In this document: piece by piece, positions 14,500 through 27,000 of the stretch | Numbering within the stretch: the stretch's first letter is position 1 | Layout of the letters: every line of letters starts with the position of its first letter | Assembly (NCBI RefSeq): GCF_027943255.1 | Contig: NC_072896.1 | Coordinates: forward strand, 248,001-312,000 | Length of the DNA stretch: 64,000 nucleotides | Reading direction: 5' to 3' | Source: Anastrepha obliqua | Lineage: Eukaryota > Arthropoda > Insecta > Diptera > Tephritidae | The notes under the pieces: generated by a model | Told to the model about the DNA's origin: nothing | The model's input: only the letters and a program-made list of their open reading frames with translations | Database searches by the model: none | Position numbers and translations under genes: made by a program

Positions 14500-17400
14500 T
14501 CTGATTGTACCCAAGTAACCCAACATCTGCAAATCATTTTCAACCTCAATTCACAGCAATTGTCATTCTTGTGCTAACTCATACCTATATAATATTTCAC
14601 TATGAGTATTGCCATCTACATATAATATAATATGTATATCCTGGCCTAGTACACAATCACATTATCTTGTTTTTCTTTCCGCTTATTAACGGATATTCGT
14701 CTACATTTACTTTTTTTATTTTACTTATAATATTTGTTCTGCTACAAAAGTTCTGCTCATTATCTTATTGTATTATTAATTATTATTAATACCATAATGA
14801 AACGATTTGCCTTCATACATACATATATTTGGAATCCGTTTTAGCAATTTCCATTCAAACGATATTTCGCAAAAATTGCAAAATGATAAACACAATCCAT
14901 TTGAGCGTTGGTGTGTGTCAATAATAATAGTTGAGGTATTAGATATGAAAAGTTTGTGTGAAAAATGTCTAATTGTATCACAACAATGCATGTGCTTGAT
15001 TCTTTTTCCGCACAACTAGAGTTGGCCTTCATTATTCAGAATTGTTGCAGTTTTTAATGCAGGTTTTAATTGTAGAGTTTCGTCATATATGTATATATAA
15101 GTATATACGATAGTATATATGTAGATACATTCGAGTGTACTATACATACGGGAGAGAGCTTGGGATTATCTCCAACATGCTGCAGACACAATTGTTGTTG
15201 TTAACATATGCATAAGTACATATACGTTGTCACAGTGTTGTTTTCGGTCCAAACACTTCAACCTGTTTTGCTTCATAAATTTTTAATGACAAAAACGCCC
15301 CCATGCCCATTTGAATATTCATGCGCCAAGTTGTGTTTGTATCCGTTCTCGTATATATGAAACTAAGTACTCGTATATGAATTCATGCGTATGCCCTTGC
15401 TAGTTAAGCTAAGGATAATTATGGCAAATATTTAGTTACGCATACGCAAGTGTCAACCGCAAGTATTTTGGCTTCTGTCGGCGTCGTTCTGCGTGCATGT
15501 ATAAGTATCAGTACATATATCAGTATGGCAGTTTTGATGAGCGTATTAGTACAACAATTTAAATGTTTTCATAATTAATGGCATAAATATGGAAGTCTTT
15601 AAGTTTGCTGCTGCGTAATTATGATTAATAAGAAAATAAAACACAACATCTTATGGCATCTTAGCCTACGTTAAGAGTTGCGTTTGCTCAGTATACTCAA
15701 AAATAAATACAATTCTATTCTAGCGCTGCACTACTTTTAGTTTGTATAATAATTTTATTGTTATGTAAACCTTTATAAAAAAAAAAATACAATTCTTTTA
15801 TATTCTTACCTTTTCTCGTCAAATATCATTAATTATCTTTAATTTCATTCCCATATGTCTACATTGACAAGCTCGATCAGGTTTACTGTGTAAACAATGT
15901 TTTGCTTTTAACAAATGCTTACAAAGCTAGGATGAAAGAAAATGTAGTTCAATCGGTTCAAACGTAATTCTATTTATTGGAAGTTTTCCTTTATGTAAAT
16001 ACTTTTCAGAAGTGATCGTAAAACTTGTTTGTAATAATAAATATTTTACATGTCAGTATTAAGAAATTTATACAGGCGTTATTAGATCAAATTAATTAAA
16101 GTTCTGTGTATACATAATGCATTATGATTGCTGCTATATACATACATACTCGTTTATAAAAATCCCAGTGATATCAAAATCACACATCGTACATATGGGT
16201 AATGCACCCAAATGCGCACCAGATTGCATATGTCAGTAATGGATTTTAACCATTTGTACTTATATACTTACATAGTACAATACATAATGCGTTACCCTTT
16301 TATCAAAACCTGTAGTACTTCGCAAAAAAATTGCGACAGAGTGACTTTCAACTACTTGTATTAATTACTAAGAAATTTGATATTTCATGGAATTTTTGAT
16401 AAAATCAGTTTTTTATAATTTTTTTAGGCACAGAAGCCAATTACAAAAATAAAATCGAAATGAGCCATTTTTTTATATTTTAAGTTATACTTTTATTCGA
16501 ATTAGAGCATGTGGAAAACCGATTGATTGAGTGAGCAAAAAACCACATGAAAGGCATATTTAGGAATAGAAAATAGAAGCAAAAGCCATATTGTAGCAGC
16601 TTCAACAAGTGCAAAAGTTTTAAACTTAACGGAGAAATAGTACACAACCGCAAAAGGATTAAAAACTTCTGAATAGCGCAGATCAATTAGTGGAAATTGT
16701 TAGCGGAAAAATAATAGAGCGTAAAGTAGAATGATACCAAAGTGTAGATGGAAATGCTCGTAGCGGCGTACAAGTGAGTAAATAACTAGTCGAGCTATCC
16801 GTAAAATTGTTGCCACCGGAAAAAATTTACCAAAGGAAGGAAACAGTTTTGAAATAGGAAAACGACGACCGCAAGTACACTGCTAAATAATGCTATTGAG
16901 TGCTAGGCAAACACTAAATTTTTTGTGGCTAGCTTATTGTTGGTATTTTTCAGTAATTAAGTGGGATGCTGGCTTCTTGATATTTGTTTTTGATTTTGCC
17001 AGAGATTCCACAAAAAGCGTTGTGCATGCTTGTAATGATGTTGTATACCACATTAGTCGATACATACATTAGCGGTTATTATTTACGATGTTCACAAACA
17101 TGGCAAATAGCTTTTTAAGAAATTCACTGCGCCATTCAATTGAAGCAAAAAAGCAAATTAAAGAAGGATTTAAGTTGCTATCGTTTGGCTGCAAAAATAC
17201 ATATGTAGATGCATAAATATACATCCTATCCTTTGTCCATCGCACGTGTGTTTGACTTCACTTTCCTCCTAAAGGTGAAACCAGATTCCTTAAAGCATCT
17301 TGCACTAAGCTTTACACGTTCATTTGTCGTCATGCTATTGTCTTCGAGCATTTCTTGGAAATTACATCAGTTTTCTTGTTCGCTGTTTGTATGCGCCTTT

Positions 17401-20400
17401 AAGTAGGTTAATCTATTAATATAAGTGGCTGATTAAGTTAAGTGGAGAACATAAAAAGCTGATAGGCGTGTTACACATAATGGAATATCTATTTATCTGT
17501 AATATCGATGCGATTAACGTCATCACTTAACTAGAAAGTGTAGCCGTAATTGAAGTTACGTATAAAATATTATATAATGAAACAGTTTTCAAACTGTTTT
17601 AGTGCTGTTCGAGTTTATAGAACAAGCCTGCTAATTTAGAATATTTTTATTGACAAATTCTTCAAAAATGGTGTTACTAGATCTCAATGAGGTCTGTTTT
17701 TCGGAATGTGGAATTTGTGAGAAGTAATAAGCTGATTTGGCATCCAAAACAAATTGCAAAACGCAAAATACATATTTAATATACACATTTTGTTTTTGCG
17801 TTACTCTACGATCTTTTCAATTCGTCTCGAATTGTTCGTGCTGAATGTTTGTATAAGTAATGCAATTAATGGGCTTTCAGGTATCGGCACAGTGGAAGTA
17901 TGTAATAATTTTGTTTAATAGATACGAGATGTGTAGCTTATAAATATGTAGGTACATGCTTTTTTAAGATTACCACAGTAAAAATACTTATTTACGAATT
18001 TCCAATTTCAACACCGAAGCATTTGATTTTTTAACATATGCCCTTTTTTCATATTTCATATTTTCATTGGATGTACTTGCCAGAGATAAGCAAGCAGCTT
18101 TCCTTTCATATTTTGACATTTTCTGCCTTATAATTACAATTAGTCTAAATATCCCTCTAAGGACTATGTCAAACCAGTTTGAGTGAAAATTTCTACAAAA
18201 TAGACACATTCACTTTTATTAAAATTCTATATGAAACCCCTAATTTTTGGTAAAGGAAATATTCGCAGTGAAGTGCCGTGTGAATAAAAAGTTATTTTAC
18301 ACTATCAAAATTTAAGTTAAAAATATGCTTTAAATATAAATATGCGACGAAAATAGAGGAGTACAGCTTACTTAAATGAAGAAGATGGACATTTTTCTCC
18401 GCTTTCTCATAGGCCCGCCAGAACCGGCCATGGGTTCTTTATTACATTTGGTATTGCTTTGAACATATATATCTTTCTAATAACTCAAGGCACAAGGCAT
18501 TTGAACTAAAATGATTAGTCTGTTTTGCTATTCATGACTAGTTAACCATTTTTGTAATCTTACCCACTGTCTCCGTTAATGCTCAGTGGTGTTTTTTCGC
18601 TTGGCTGCTGTATTTGGAGAGTATCTTTTGCGTGTTTTTTTGGATGCCTTTCAGAGGATCGTAACAATTCTGCTTAGTGAAATACAGAATTTTTGCGAAC
18701 TTGGCTAATGGCTAACATTTTGGATACATTTTCTAATGGCTGAGGTCAAGTTACTAACAGGAAATCACTAAAAAAAGTAATACTAACACCCGAAACACGT
18801 TTCTACACCTCCATAACCTAAAAGCAACAATTTAGAAAAATATTGAACAAATTATTCGGAATATCAATTCCAGAGTAAGATAAAAACAGGAAATAAAAAA
18901 TATTTCTTAAGTTTAATAATTGAGTAAGTAATAAAACTTAATTGTTAAAACTTATGTGGTGCCCTCGAGGTGCCCCGACACAATTAGTCTTTGAAAGAAC
19001 ATTAAATTAAACTTTATTCATTTTCACTTCGCACACCTATGCAGGTACATGCATGCATACACTTACACACGCACTTGTAAAGTTGCCACGATGCACTTCG
19101 AAGAGTTTTCGGGGACTTCTAACGTAACTGCAAGGTGGCGCAAAATTAATCACAATATCGGATTTATAATTTTTGCAAATAGCGCCGTACGTTACTCATA
19201 TCTGAAGCCTGTGAACTAGACAGCTGCAGTATGCAAACACAAAAGCAATGGAGCATGTAAAGGTCAAAGTTAATATTTCCATCACTCAAACTTTTTTTAT
19301 TTTTATGTTTAATATATATAAAAAAGTTATTGAAAACCAAAATGGGATGATTAATTTTGTAATCTATTTAGTATTACAGACGTATTTGCCGACATCGAAT
19401 GATTTTCAGTGACAAGCTTGCATTGTGGGTAATAAGTTGTGTCAACTTTTATTATTTAAATTTTTATTATGATACTTAGCTCCATATAGAAATGAGTTAC
19501 AAACATAAAACTTACAAGCTGGAAGATCATTAATATACATATGTGTAAAATTTCGTTTAATTTGCGAAATTCTACTGGGGCACCTCAAAACGCTATCTTA
19601 AGAAGACCTAATAGTTTGTGATTTTATTAATTCTTATGAAGCCAACTAATCTTTACTATGCTACTGCAAAAACAAAAAAAATTAAATCCATATACCATGG
19701 CTCCCTCTTAATGTACATACAAACATATAGCATTGGAGGTCATTTCGGAGAATGACTGAGCTCACCATATAGCGAGCACAAATCCACTCAAAGCACTCAA
19801 ATTATTCTAACTACTTGATTTTAATGTTCCGCCATGTTAACTTACACATGCAAATTTTATATTTGTGCATATCGACATATACTTTAATGCTCGTAATAAG
19901 ACATACGAACGTACATACATATGTATGTAAAATATGGTATGCTAATTCCTGTAACACTCATCTGATAGTGGCAATGGTAATTTATGCAAAAACAGCACTT
20001 GTTTGCATTATCGTACAAGGAGTAACTTTGAAACTTTGCGAATTGATATTCCACTAAAGAGAATATTATTATAAATGCGAAATTTATTTGAGAAAATCGG
20101 AAGGAAACTTTTGGGTATTTTGATTAAGCATTTTATTTTATTTATTTATTTTGATGATTTTTGATGAAAGCATGAAATCCGGATGTCCATAATCCTTGCT
20201 TACTAACCAAGCTGTGCCACAAAATGAATATCAAGCCCATTTCAATAAGATTAGAAACTTTATGGCATCAAACAAATAGTATGAGTAGACTAACATACTT
20301 ATGTACATACATATGTATGAATACAAGAAGGAAGGTGGGGAGAAATTAGCTGTGGATTTATTAAATTCTCATAACTCAAATTGAAACATGTAGAGGCACG

Positions 20401-20841
20401 TCTAAGTTCGAGCAGAACCGACATTTAAATATCGGTCTAAAGTTTTTAGTGCATTGTAATTGGAGCGAATTATTATCAGATTCCATTACATATGCATAAG
20501 TATACATTTATATACTTAATAAAACAAAGAATTCACGATAAGGTGAAATAAATCGCAAGAACAATCTTCAGAAATGAGTGCAAATCTTCATTCTTCAGAA
20601 ATTGGAATAAATATTTTAATTTTATCCAAATTGAGGGAGCAAGTTTTGTTTTGTATAGCTATGTGGGCGAAGGTTCAGCTAGTACTCCTACATACACACA
20701 TACGAATATAAAGTAATCCGAAAACTATTTTTTATCAGCATATCTGTTTCATCTCAGCTGCATATGGTCGTTGTCCGATTACATAAAGTTTCAAATATCC
20801 ATTGGACATTCATTAGAAATGAGCCGCGCAGCTCTTATAAC
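14500..20841. other. 6.3 kb of intronic AT-rich DNA, no gene recognised
   Basis: Only microsatellite-like ATAC/GTAT runs (for example near 15090-15120 and 19905-19925) and one short inverted-repeat motif (19120-19205) stand out. Short frames such as 16480-16686 and 17988-18209 have no recognisable domain. Confidence 0.5.
19120..19205. repeat. Possible tiny MITE or element end
   Basis: GTAACTGCAAGGTGGCGCAA at the left and a segment ending AATAGCGCCGTACGTTAC at the right form imperfect inverted repeats. A related, more degraded stretch appears at about 12405-12470 (GCAAGGGGAG ... GCAAATAGTGCCGCG). Confidence 0.35.
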
Positions 20842-21676
20842 GGGTGGGCCATATAGCGTTTGCTTTTTGAACCACCTATTTTTTTGAGAATGGTAACACA
20901 AATGGCATGCCAATTGTGTTCATAATTTACTTAAAGGTTTGACATTTACGAAATGGGACGCTATACGCTTGAACGAAATTGGGAAATATTGAAAACCTAT
21001 TTCCAAGTGGTGCTACGTCAATAAGCAAAATTGTCGGATTTGGGGCTCAGAAAATCCACACGAGAGAAGCAAATGCATCCACAACGAGTCACTGTTCGGT
21101 GCGGTTTTTGGTCTGGCGGCATCATCGGGCCATTTTTCTCGAAAATGAGCGAGGAGCCGCGGTTACAGTAAATGGCGAGCGTTACCGTGACATGCTCAAC
21201 GAGTTGTTTTTAAAAATTGAAGAGGATGACGTGGACGACATTTGGATTCAACAGGACGGTGCAACTTGTCTCACTGCCAAAGTTACACTCGAACTTTTGG
21301 CTACCGTTTTTGACAACCGAATAATCAGCCGAAATTCCGATATCAATTGGCCGTCTCGGAGCTGTGATTTAAGCCCGTTGGACTTTTTTTTGTGGGGAGC
21401 CGTTAAGGACAAATGCTATCCGAACCATCCAGAGACGATTGATGCTTTTAACACGAAATCGAAGTTGCCATTCATGAAATTGGAGCCCAAACAATCGAAA
21501 ATGTGCTGAAAAATGGGGTTGATAGAATGGCCTACTGTAAAGCCAGTCATGGCAGTCATTTGAACGATATTATTTTTTATTCATAAATAACAATGTTCAA
21601 TCTTCAAAATAAAAAAAAGTTTGAAAAAATATTGATTTATAGCCGATTCAAAAAACAAATTTTACATATCCCACCC
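20842..21676 (+). mobile_element. Rosa-like mariner element with internal deletion
   Basis: Begins GGGTGGGCCATATAGCG and ends ATATCCCACCC, imperfect terminal inverted repeats. The ATG at about 20953 gives MGRYTLERNWEILKTYF, the usual start of this mariner group. It then jumps into the middle of the catalytic domain, so the helix-turn-helix and the first catalytic Asp are deleted. The frame 20979-21509 keeps AVTVNGERYRDML, IQQDGATC (second Asp) and SCDLSPLDFFLWGAVKDKC (third Asp); a frameshift follows before the C-terminal GSHLND segment at about 21545. It encodes no active transposase. The style matches elements described from Ceratitis rosa, as far as I recall. Confidence 0.85.
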
Positions 21677-21918
21677 TTGCATACGTACATAAAAACGTAT
21701 GTACGAGTATAACAAATATTTAGAAACCACACTACTTTTTTTAATTATTGCGAATTGAAGCGGTGTTTTCATAGTAAATGGAAAGGATAAATAAATGTGA
21801 AAATTATTAATGTATCTGTCACAAAATTCTCATAAATTTGGATCAAGGAAATTAAAATTGGTGGAACAAACCTATTGCTATTATTGACGTTACCGTTGTG
21901 GTTTTGTTAAAAGGCCAG
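21677..21918. other. Short intronic spacer
   Basis: Between the rosa-like mariner and the SINE I see only AT-rich sequence. Confidence 0.5.
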
Positions 21919-21927
21919 TTAGTCCAG

Positions 21928-22252
21928 TCCGGCGGCCGCCGTAGCCGAATGGGTTGGTGCCTGATTACCACTCGGAATTCACAGAGAGGTCGTTGGTTCG
22001 AATCTCGGTGAAGGCAAAATTAATAAAAAACATTTTTCTAATAGCGGTCGACCCTCGGCAGGCAATGGCAAACCTCCGAGTGTATTTCTGCCATGAAAAA
22101 GTTCCTCATAAAAATATTTGCCGTTCGGAGTCGGCTTGAAACTGTAGGTCCCTCCATTTGTGGAACAACATCAAGACGCACACCACAAATAGGAGGAGGA
22201 GCTTGGCCAAACACCTAACAGAAGTGTACGCGCCAATTATTTATTTATTTAT
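21928..22252 (+). mobile_element. tRNA-derived SINE, complete copy with target-site duplication
   Basis: The head GCCGCCGTAGCCGAATGGGT carries an A-box-like segment, and GGTTCGAATCTCGG about 40 bases later is a clear Pol III B box, so the 5' end derives from a tRNA gene. The body runs through ATGGCAAACCTCCGAG, TTTCTGCCATGAAAAAG and CAAATAGGAGGAGGAGCTTG. The 3' end is a (TTTA)n tail. TTAGTCCAG occurs on both sides (21919-21927 and 22253-22261), a 9-bp target-site duplication typical of LINE-mediated insertion. This is the reference copy for the other SINE calls here. The short frame at 21954-22139 is not a gene. Confidence 0.92.
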
Positions 22253-22261
22253 TTAGTCCAG

Positions 22262-23593
22262 ACTTAATTTACATACGTATTTAACTTACAATTTTGCGCA
22301 ATCTTTTATATAGAAAGCTAAACAAGCAAATTCTAAAATAAAAAAACTAAAAGTGTTGTATATTTTAAGATGAATGGGCACCTATTGACCATTTTAGCTT
22401 CTCTGGACTTCTACGTTGATTTATGCAGATTTTGTCTGTGAAGATCCCTTGTAAAATTTTCCTCTAGCGACCTTACAAATGCATTGTTTTTTAAACTTTC
22501 CAAAAGGGAAGCAAGAACATTATTTATTTTACAAGAACATTCTTCGTGAAATTCAAACAAAAGAAATATGATAGGTATTTTGACGATTTTTTACACTTTC
22601 AAAAATCGCGAAGGTACATAATTTATAAATTACGTAGGCTATATAACATTTTCACATGGGAATGCAAAAATCTTTGGTGGCTTTACTAAACGACCCTAGT
22701 ACATTCAGTCTAAGATGGGCAAAGCATTATGAGATGTGGTAATTTTCGTAATAAAATCTTAAATTTTTGCCGGTTTGTACTTTTACTGCTTACTTTATAT
22801 TAAATTTTTGCTTTATAAATGAATATATTCTGACCTTAAATGTATATATGTACATACATACACTTATTATGCAGCAATTTAATATTCTACTCGTAATTAA
22901 AATTTCTGAAAAGTTAAACGTGTAACAGCAAAATAGTTAGCCTTTCGGTGTAGCAAAAACTCAAATGCGAACAACTGCAGCAGAAAAATAAGAAATAACA
23001 AGAAATACGAGTATATTGTAACAAAATTGAGAAAACAACCCATTGGAGGGAAACTTGCAAATTGTGATTGTCTGCTTAAAAATGCAGGACGCGTCTATGT
23101 TCATTGCATTTTGGGGACGACCCAAAGTTTAGGCAAGCGCAGTGACTGGCAACGCGAAAATGGAATAGAGAAGTATGAGACTAAAACGAGAGTTGCATTA
23201 GTAGTTTATAATCAGGCTGCACAAAGGAAAATGTGAACTCTGTGAACATACATACATATGCACATACACAGGGTATATTATGCTTTCATATCCAAGAGGG
23301 TCGTAATTTTGGATTTTGAAAAATGTTTCGTTTCATCACTGAGCTAAGATGCTTTAATCCCAGAACCAGGTAACTCGCCGAACTATACTCTAGTTCGAAC
23401 TATTAAAGAGGTTGAAGTGATGATCACTGAGACTTCGTAGAACAGCGCCGTGTAGGATACGTCATTTGCTTATATGTAAAATGAGAGCCCAGATCGATTA
23501 AAGGTGTTAAATTCATGTTTTCAACAGTACCCGTATGCAATATAATTTCAAAGGTCTTGAGGCGCACGGGCGTGTTTTTTAATTCGATTGCAA
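22262..23593. other. Intronic DNA, no gene recognised
   Basis: AT-rich, with an ATACATACA run near 22855. The open frame 23027-23236 has no recognisable domain. Confidence 0.5.
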
Positions 23594-24000
23594 TTAAATA
23601 CAATTAAAAAAAAGAAACAATAGACCTATAAACTCAAAAATTTCAAAACAAAAAAAATGTGCAAGAGTGTGAATCTGTTTACAAAAGTCCGTAATTGGTC
23701 TGCCATTTTCATTAATATCTCCAAAAATAAGTTTTGACAATGATTTTACTAAATATTGCAGTAAAACTCTTTCCAAACTTCTTTATTGGGCATTTGTGCT
23801 GTAGTGCAGTCTTATACTGGTGTCCTTGTGCCCCCAGAGATTCTCTACCGCATTGAAATCGGGACTGCACGCAGGCCATTTCATAAGCGGTATGCTCTGC
23901 TCTTCAAACCATTTCAACGAATCTTTGGAAACGTAAATGGCGCGCTTTCTCGTTGGAAAATTCTGTCTTCATCCATTTTCATTCATGTGTTCATCTATAT
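23594..24000 (-). pseudogene. Tc1/Tc3-like transposase C-terminal remnant
   Basis: Reading the minus strand from about 23995, shifted frames give WFEEQSIPLMKWPACSPDFN and then VENLW, the DDE signature around the third catalytic residue (SPD.N..EN.W, with Glu retained). This is followed at 23776-23690 by ERVLLQYLVKSLSKLIFGDI and NENGRPI, matching the family's C-terminal helix (..LV.SM..R...VI...G). At least two frame breaks are present, and the N-terminal and first catalytic parts are absent. No terminal inverted repeats were found. Confidence 0.65.
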
Positions 24001-27000
24001 CCAAAAATGAGATAAGAGCATCGCGCAACGAGTTAAGCAAATCAGAACTAAAGCTCACTTTTAAGCATAAGGTCAAATGTCTTAATGGGTAGTGAAATAT
24101 TTAATTTATTTATTTCTGTTCAGTAGTTTATACACTTATGTACATACATATTTTTGAAGAACAGAAATTAATAATTATTTTTTTTTATAAATATTTTTCT
24201 GTAAATAAAAATAATTTTTTTTTTTAAACATAAATTTTTATAAATAAATAGAACTCCGTAGTTTTTCATGCAATTTAATTTAAAAATTAAGTTACATAGA
24301 TCTTTCGTCGCATTGTACAATTTTTTAGTGTGCATTTTATTTGCTTTTCTTTGACAGCTGCAAAACCTTAATGTGCTAAGCACACCTTCATTATATACCA
24401 GTATAACAGATTGCGTAACTACCCAGGAAGGGTGGGAGAATATAGGAAGCTAATATAAAAGCTATTTGTCAGCCTTTCACTCGCCAATACTACGATACCA
24501 GCCGAAACACACGTACACACCAAAAGGCAGACCATGCAAATTGTGTGGATGGTTTCGTGCCTATAAGCGCTCACACATAAACGACGGGAAAAGGGCACGA
24601 AATAATAGAATAGTAGTTGGTAGTTAAGATTGACATCATTAGCTCGAGCCAATAGCAGCGACACCATCGCCAATGTGCAAACATAGCAAAGCCACAACTA
24701 CAAACAACAATACTGGCCATTCAATAGCAAAGCTTTTGTGTCATCTTCATCGTCGTCCCGTCGATGGCACATAAGCACCTCTATAATATGTGAGTGGAAG
24801 CTGTGAGCAGCAACAATCATTGACGGTTCGACAATCGACGACTTTTCTCATTTTTTTATCTCCTACTACGAGTACATGGCTACCATTGACAAAGTTGTTA
24901 GCATAGCCATTGTTATGCGCACTGTACACAGCGCTTTTTGATGCTGGAAAAATAATTTCAGCTTGGACTGTGTGAACTCAATTTCATCAGGAACGTAGCT
25001 GGTTGCTGTAAGAGAACGCTTCTCTTCGGCAGGAAAGGAAAGTTTTCTTGTGCAGTAGTTAGTTTTTTATTGCGGGTCTCTTGCTTTTTATAAGGTAGCT
25101 ACATTCCATTTGTATCCGACCTGAAAACGAGCACGAGCAAATCTAGCGAGTGATGTGGAAAAGAACAACAATGGTTTAAAGTGAAAAGAAATAGCTAAAA
25201 ACGACCTGATAAATAGTGGTGTAGAGTAAAAAAAGAACGCCAATGTAAATGAGCTTCAGGGAAGTCCTTAAAAATTTTAAACTATATGTCAAACTGCTGG
25301 ATACCCATATAAAACCAAGGCACATCCAAGGTGATAGCGTTAGAATGGCTGAATTGTTTTTTTTCTTTGATTGGTTGGTTCTAACGTTAACTTAATAAAA
25401 GTAGCCCAAACTTGGTATAAACATTGCTCCGTTCCCCGTATTATTTAGATTTGATTTAAATACTATATGTTCAATCGTGTCTTATTGTGTATTGATTCCA
25501 AAAATTAACAGTCACCCCAAATGAGATCTCTAATCATGACTTCAAAAATTAGAAATAAACTCTTTGAGTATAATACTTAATACTCATCCTCAGAAAGTTT
25601 TGTCACACGAGTGCTTTATGTATCGTAATTAGAAGCTTGAAATATGTTAAAAATGGTATTATATCGTGAACATTCTCGTGTCTCGGATTGTGAAAATCCT
25701 AAATGTCGTTGTTTGTATCTAAAAACTAACTATCAGAGCACCTCACAAAAGTATAAGGGTTGTTATCTATAAGCAAAATTCCACACGGGACTTCAATATC
25801 TTCATTCAACGAAGGGCACCACAAAAGGCATAAAATAGAAGCTGACTGGGTTTACTATTAAAATAAATTTCAAAGGCGTTAAGAAAACAGGCGTAAGGTA
25901 CATATCAACTCAATAGAACCCACTTCAAGACAAGCACTCAATTGCACACATAAAAACAGAAGGAAAATAGTTTTACCGGCTTGTTTTCATGGTCATAAAA
26001 GCAAAATAGCCAACTTCGTTGTTTTTATATTTTTGGCATGACCCTTCGTCAAAGTTATTGTTCTGCTATTAGTTTGGCAGTTTTTTACGCATATTATTCG
26101 GATTCTGTAAGCACATGTTTGTATATAAAACTTTATCTAATCAATGGCATGGCCATGTATGTAAATATGTAAATGTATTTAGGCACATTCAAGTGTGTAT
26201 TAAACTTATTGTTATGTTTCTTCATATGTCTACCACGTGACGATCGATCAAATCGATATGAAAACCTATGTGTTTAAGGCAAATATCAAACATGTAAACA
26301 GCGAAAAGTCGAAATACCCTAAAAAGTGGGCAATGTGTACGTGATGAGCATTTATCAAATGAAAATATTTTCGAAAACGGTTAAGAGAAAGCCTACGCCA
26401 CTTTGATGTATAAGCTTCAGCAAATTGGTCTTGCGAAAAATAAAATTTTGCGCAACCAAAAACTGATGTTGCAATATTTAAACGACAGAAGTAATTAACA
26501 ATACAATACTATACTTGCATACAAAATTTCATGCAAGTCGCTCCGGGTGCAACAACTATAACTTAACAGATGAAAGAAAAAGTAAATCATACCTGGCAAG
26601 ATGCAGAGCTGCAAATGTGAAACGTGCTAGGGTGTTACCCCAAAACTTCACGCGTAATCAGATGCGCTGCCAGCATTAAGCAATTCGACGACGAGTATAG
26701 TCAATTTGCCCCAAAGGTATTTTCATTATGAATAGGCGAGTCTTACTAGTCTCTTTCTATAAGATTCCGCATTCCCAGCCTCACAATGTACCCCTAGCTG
26801 TCTGTTAATAAATTTGCTTCAAATATTCAATGCCATACCGAGTCCTTATACTGTCAATAGTAACGCTGTAACCATGCATACCACACAGTGCCACAATTCA
26901 TCAGAGCTTTACATTTACATTTGCTTTTATTTTCAGTTTCTTGTTTCCAGTTTTGTATTCTTTTATTCCTCCATATGCACAGCTAGCAATGCAGACAATT

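Noticed and set aside
21931..22010. Possible tRNA genes at SINE heads
   Set aside because: The A and B boxes are followed directly by the SINE body; there is no intact cloverleaf or acceptor stem, so these are retroposon heads, not tRNA genes.
24419..24929. Minus-strand frames in a GC-richer patch, considered as a nested gene
   Set aside because: No conserved motif, and no convincing start, splice sites or similarity to a known family.
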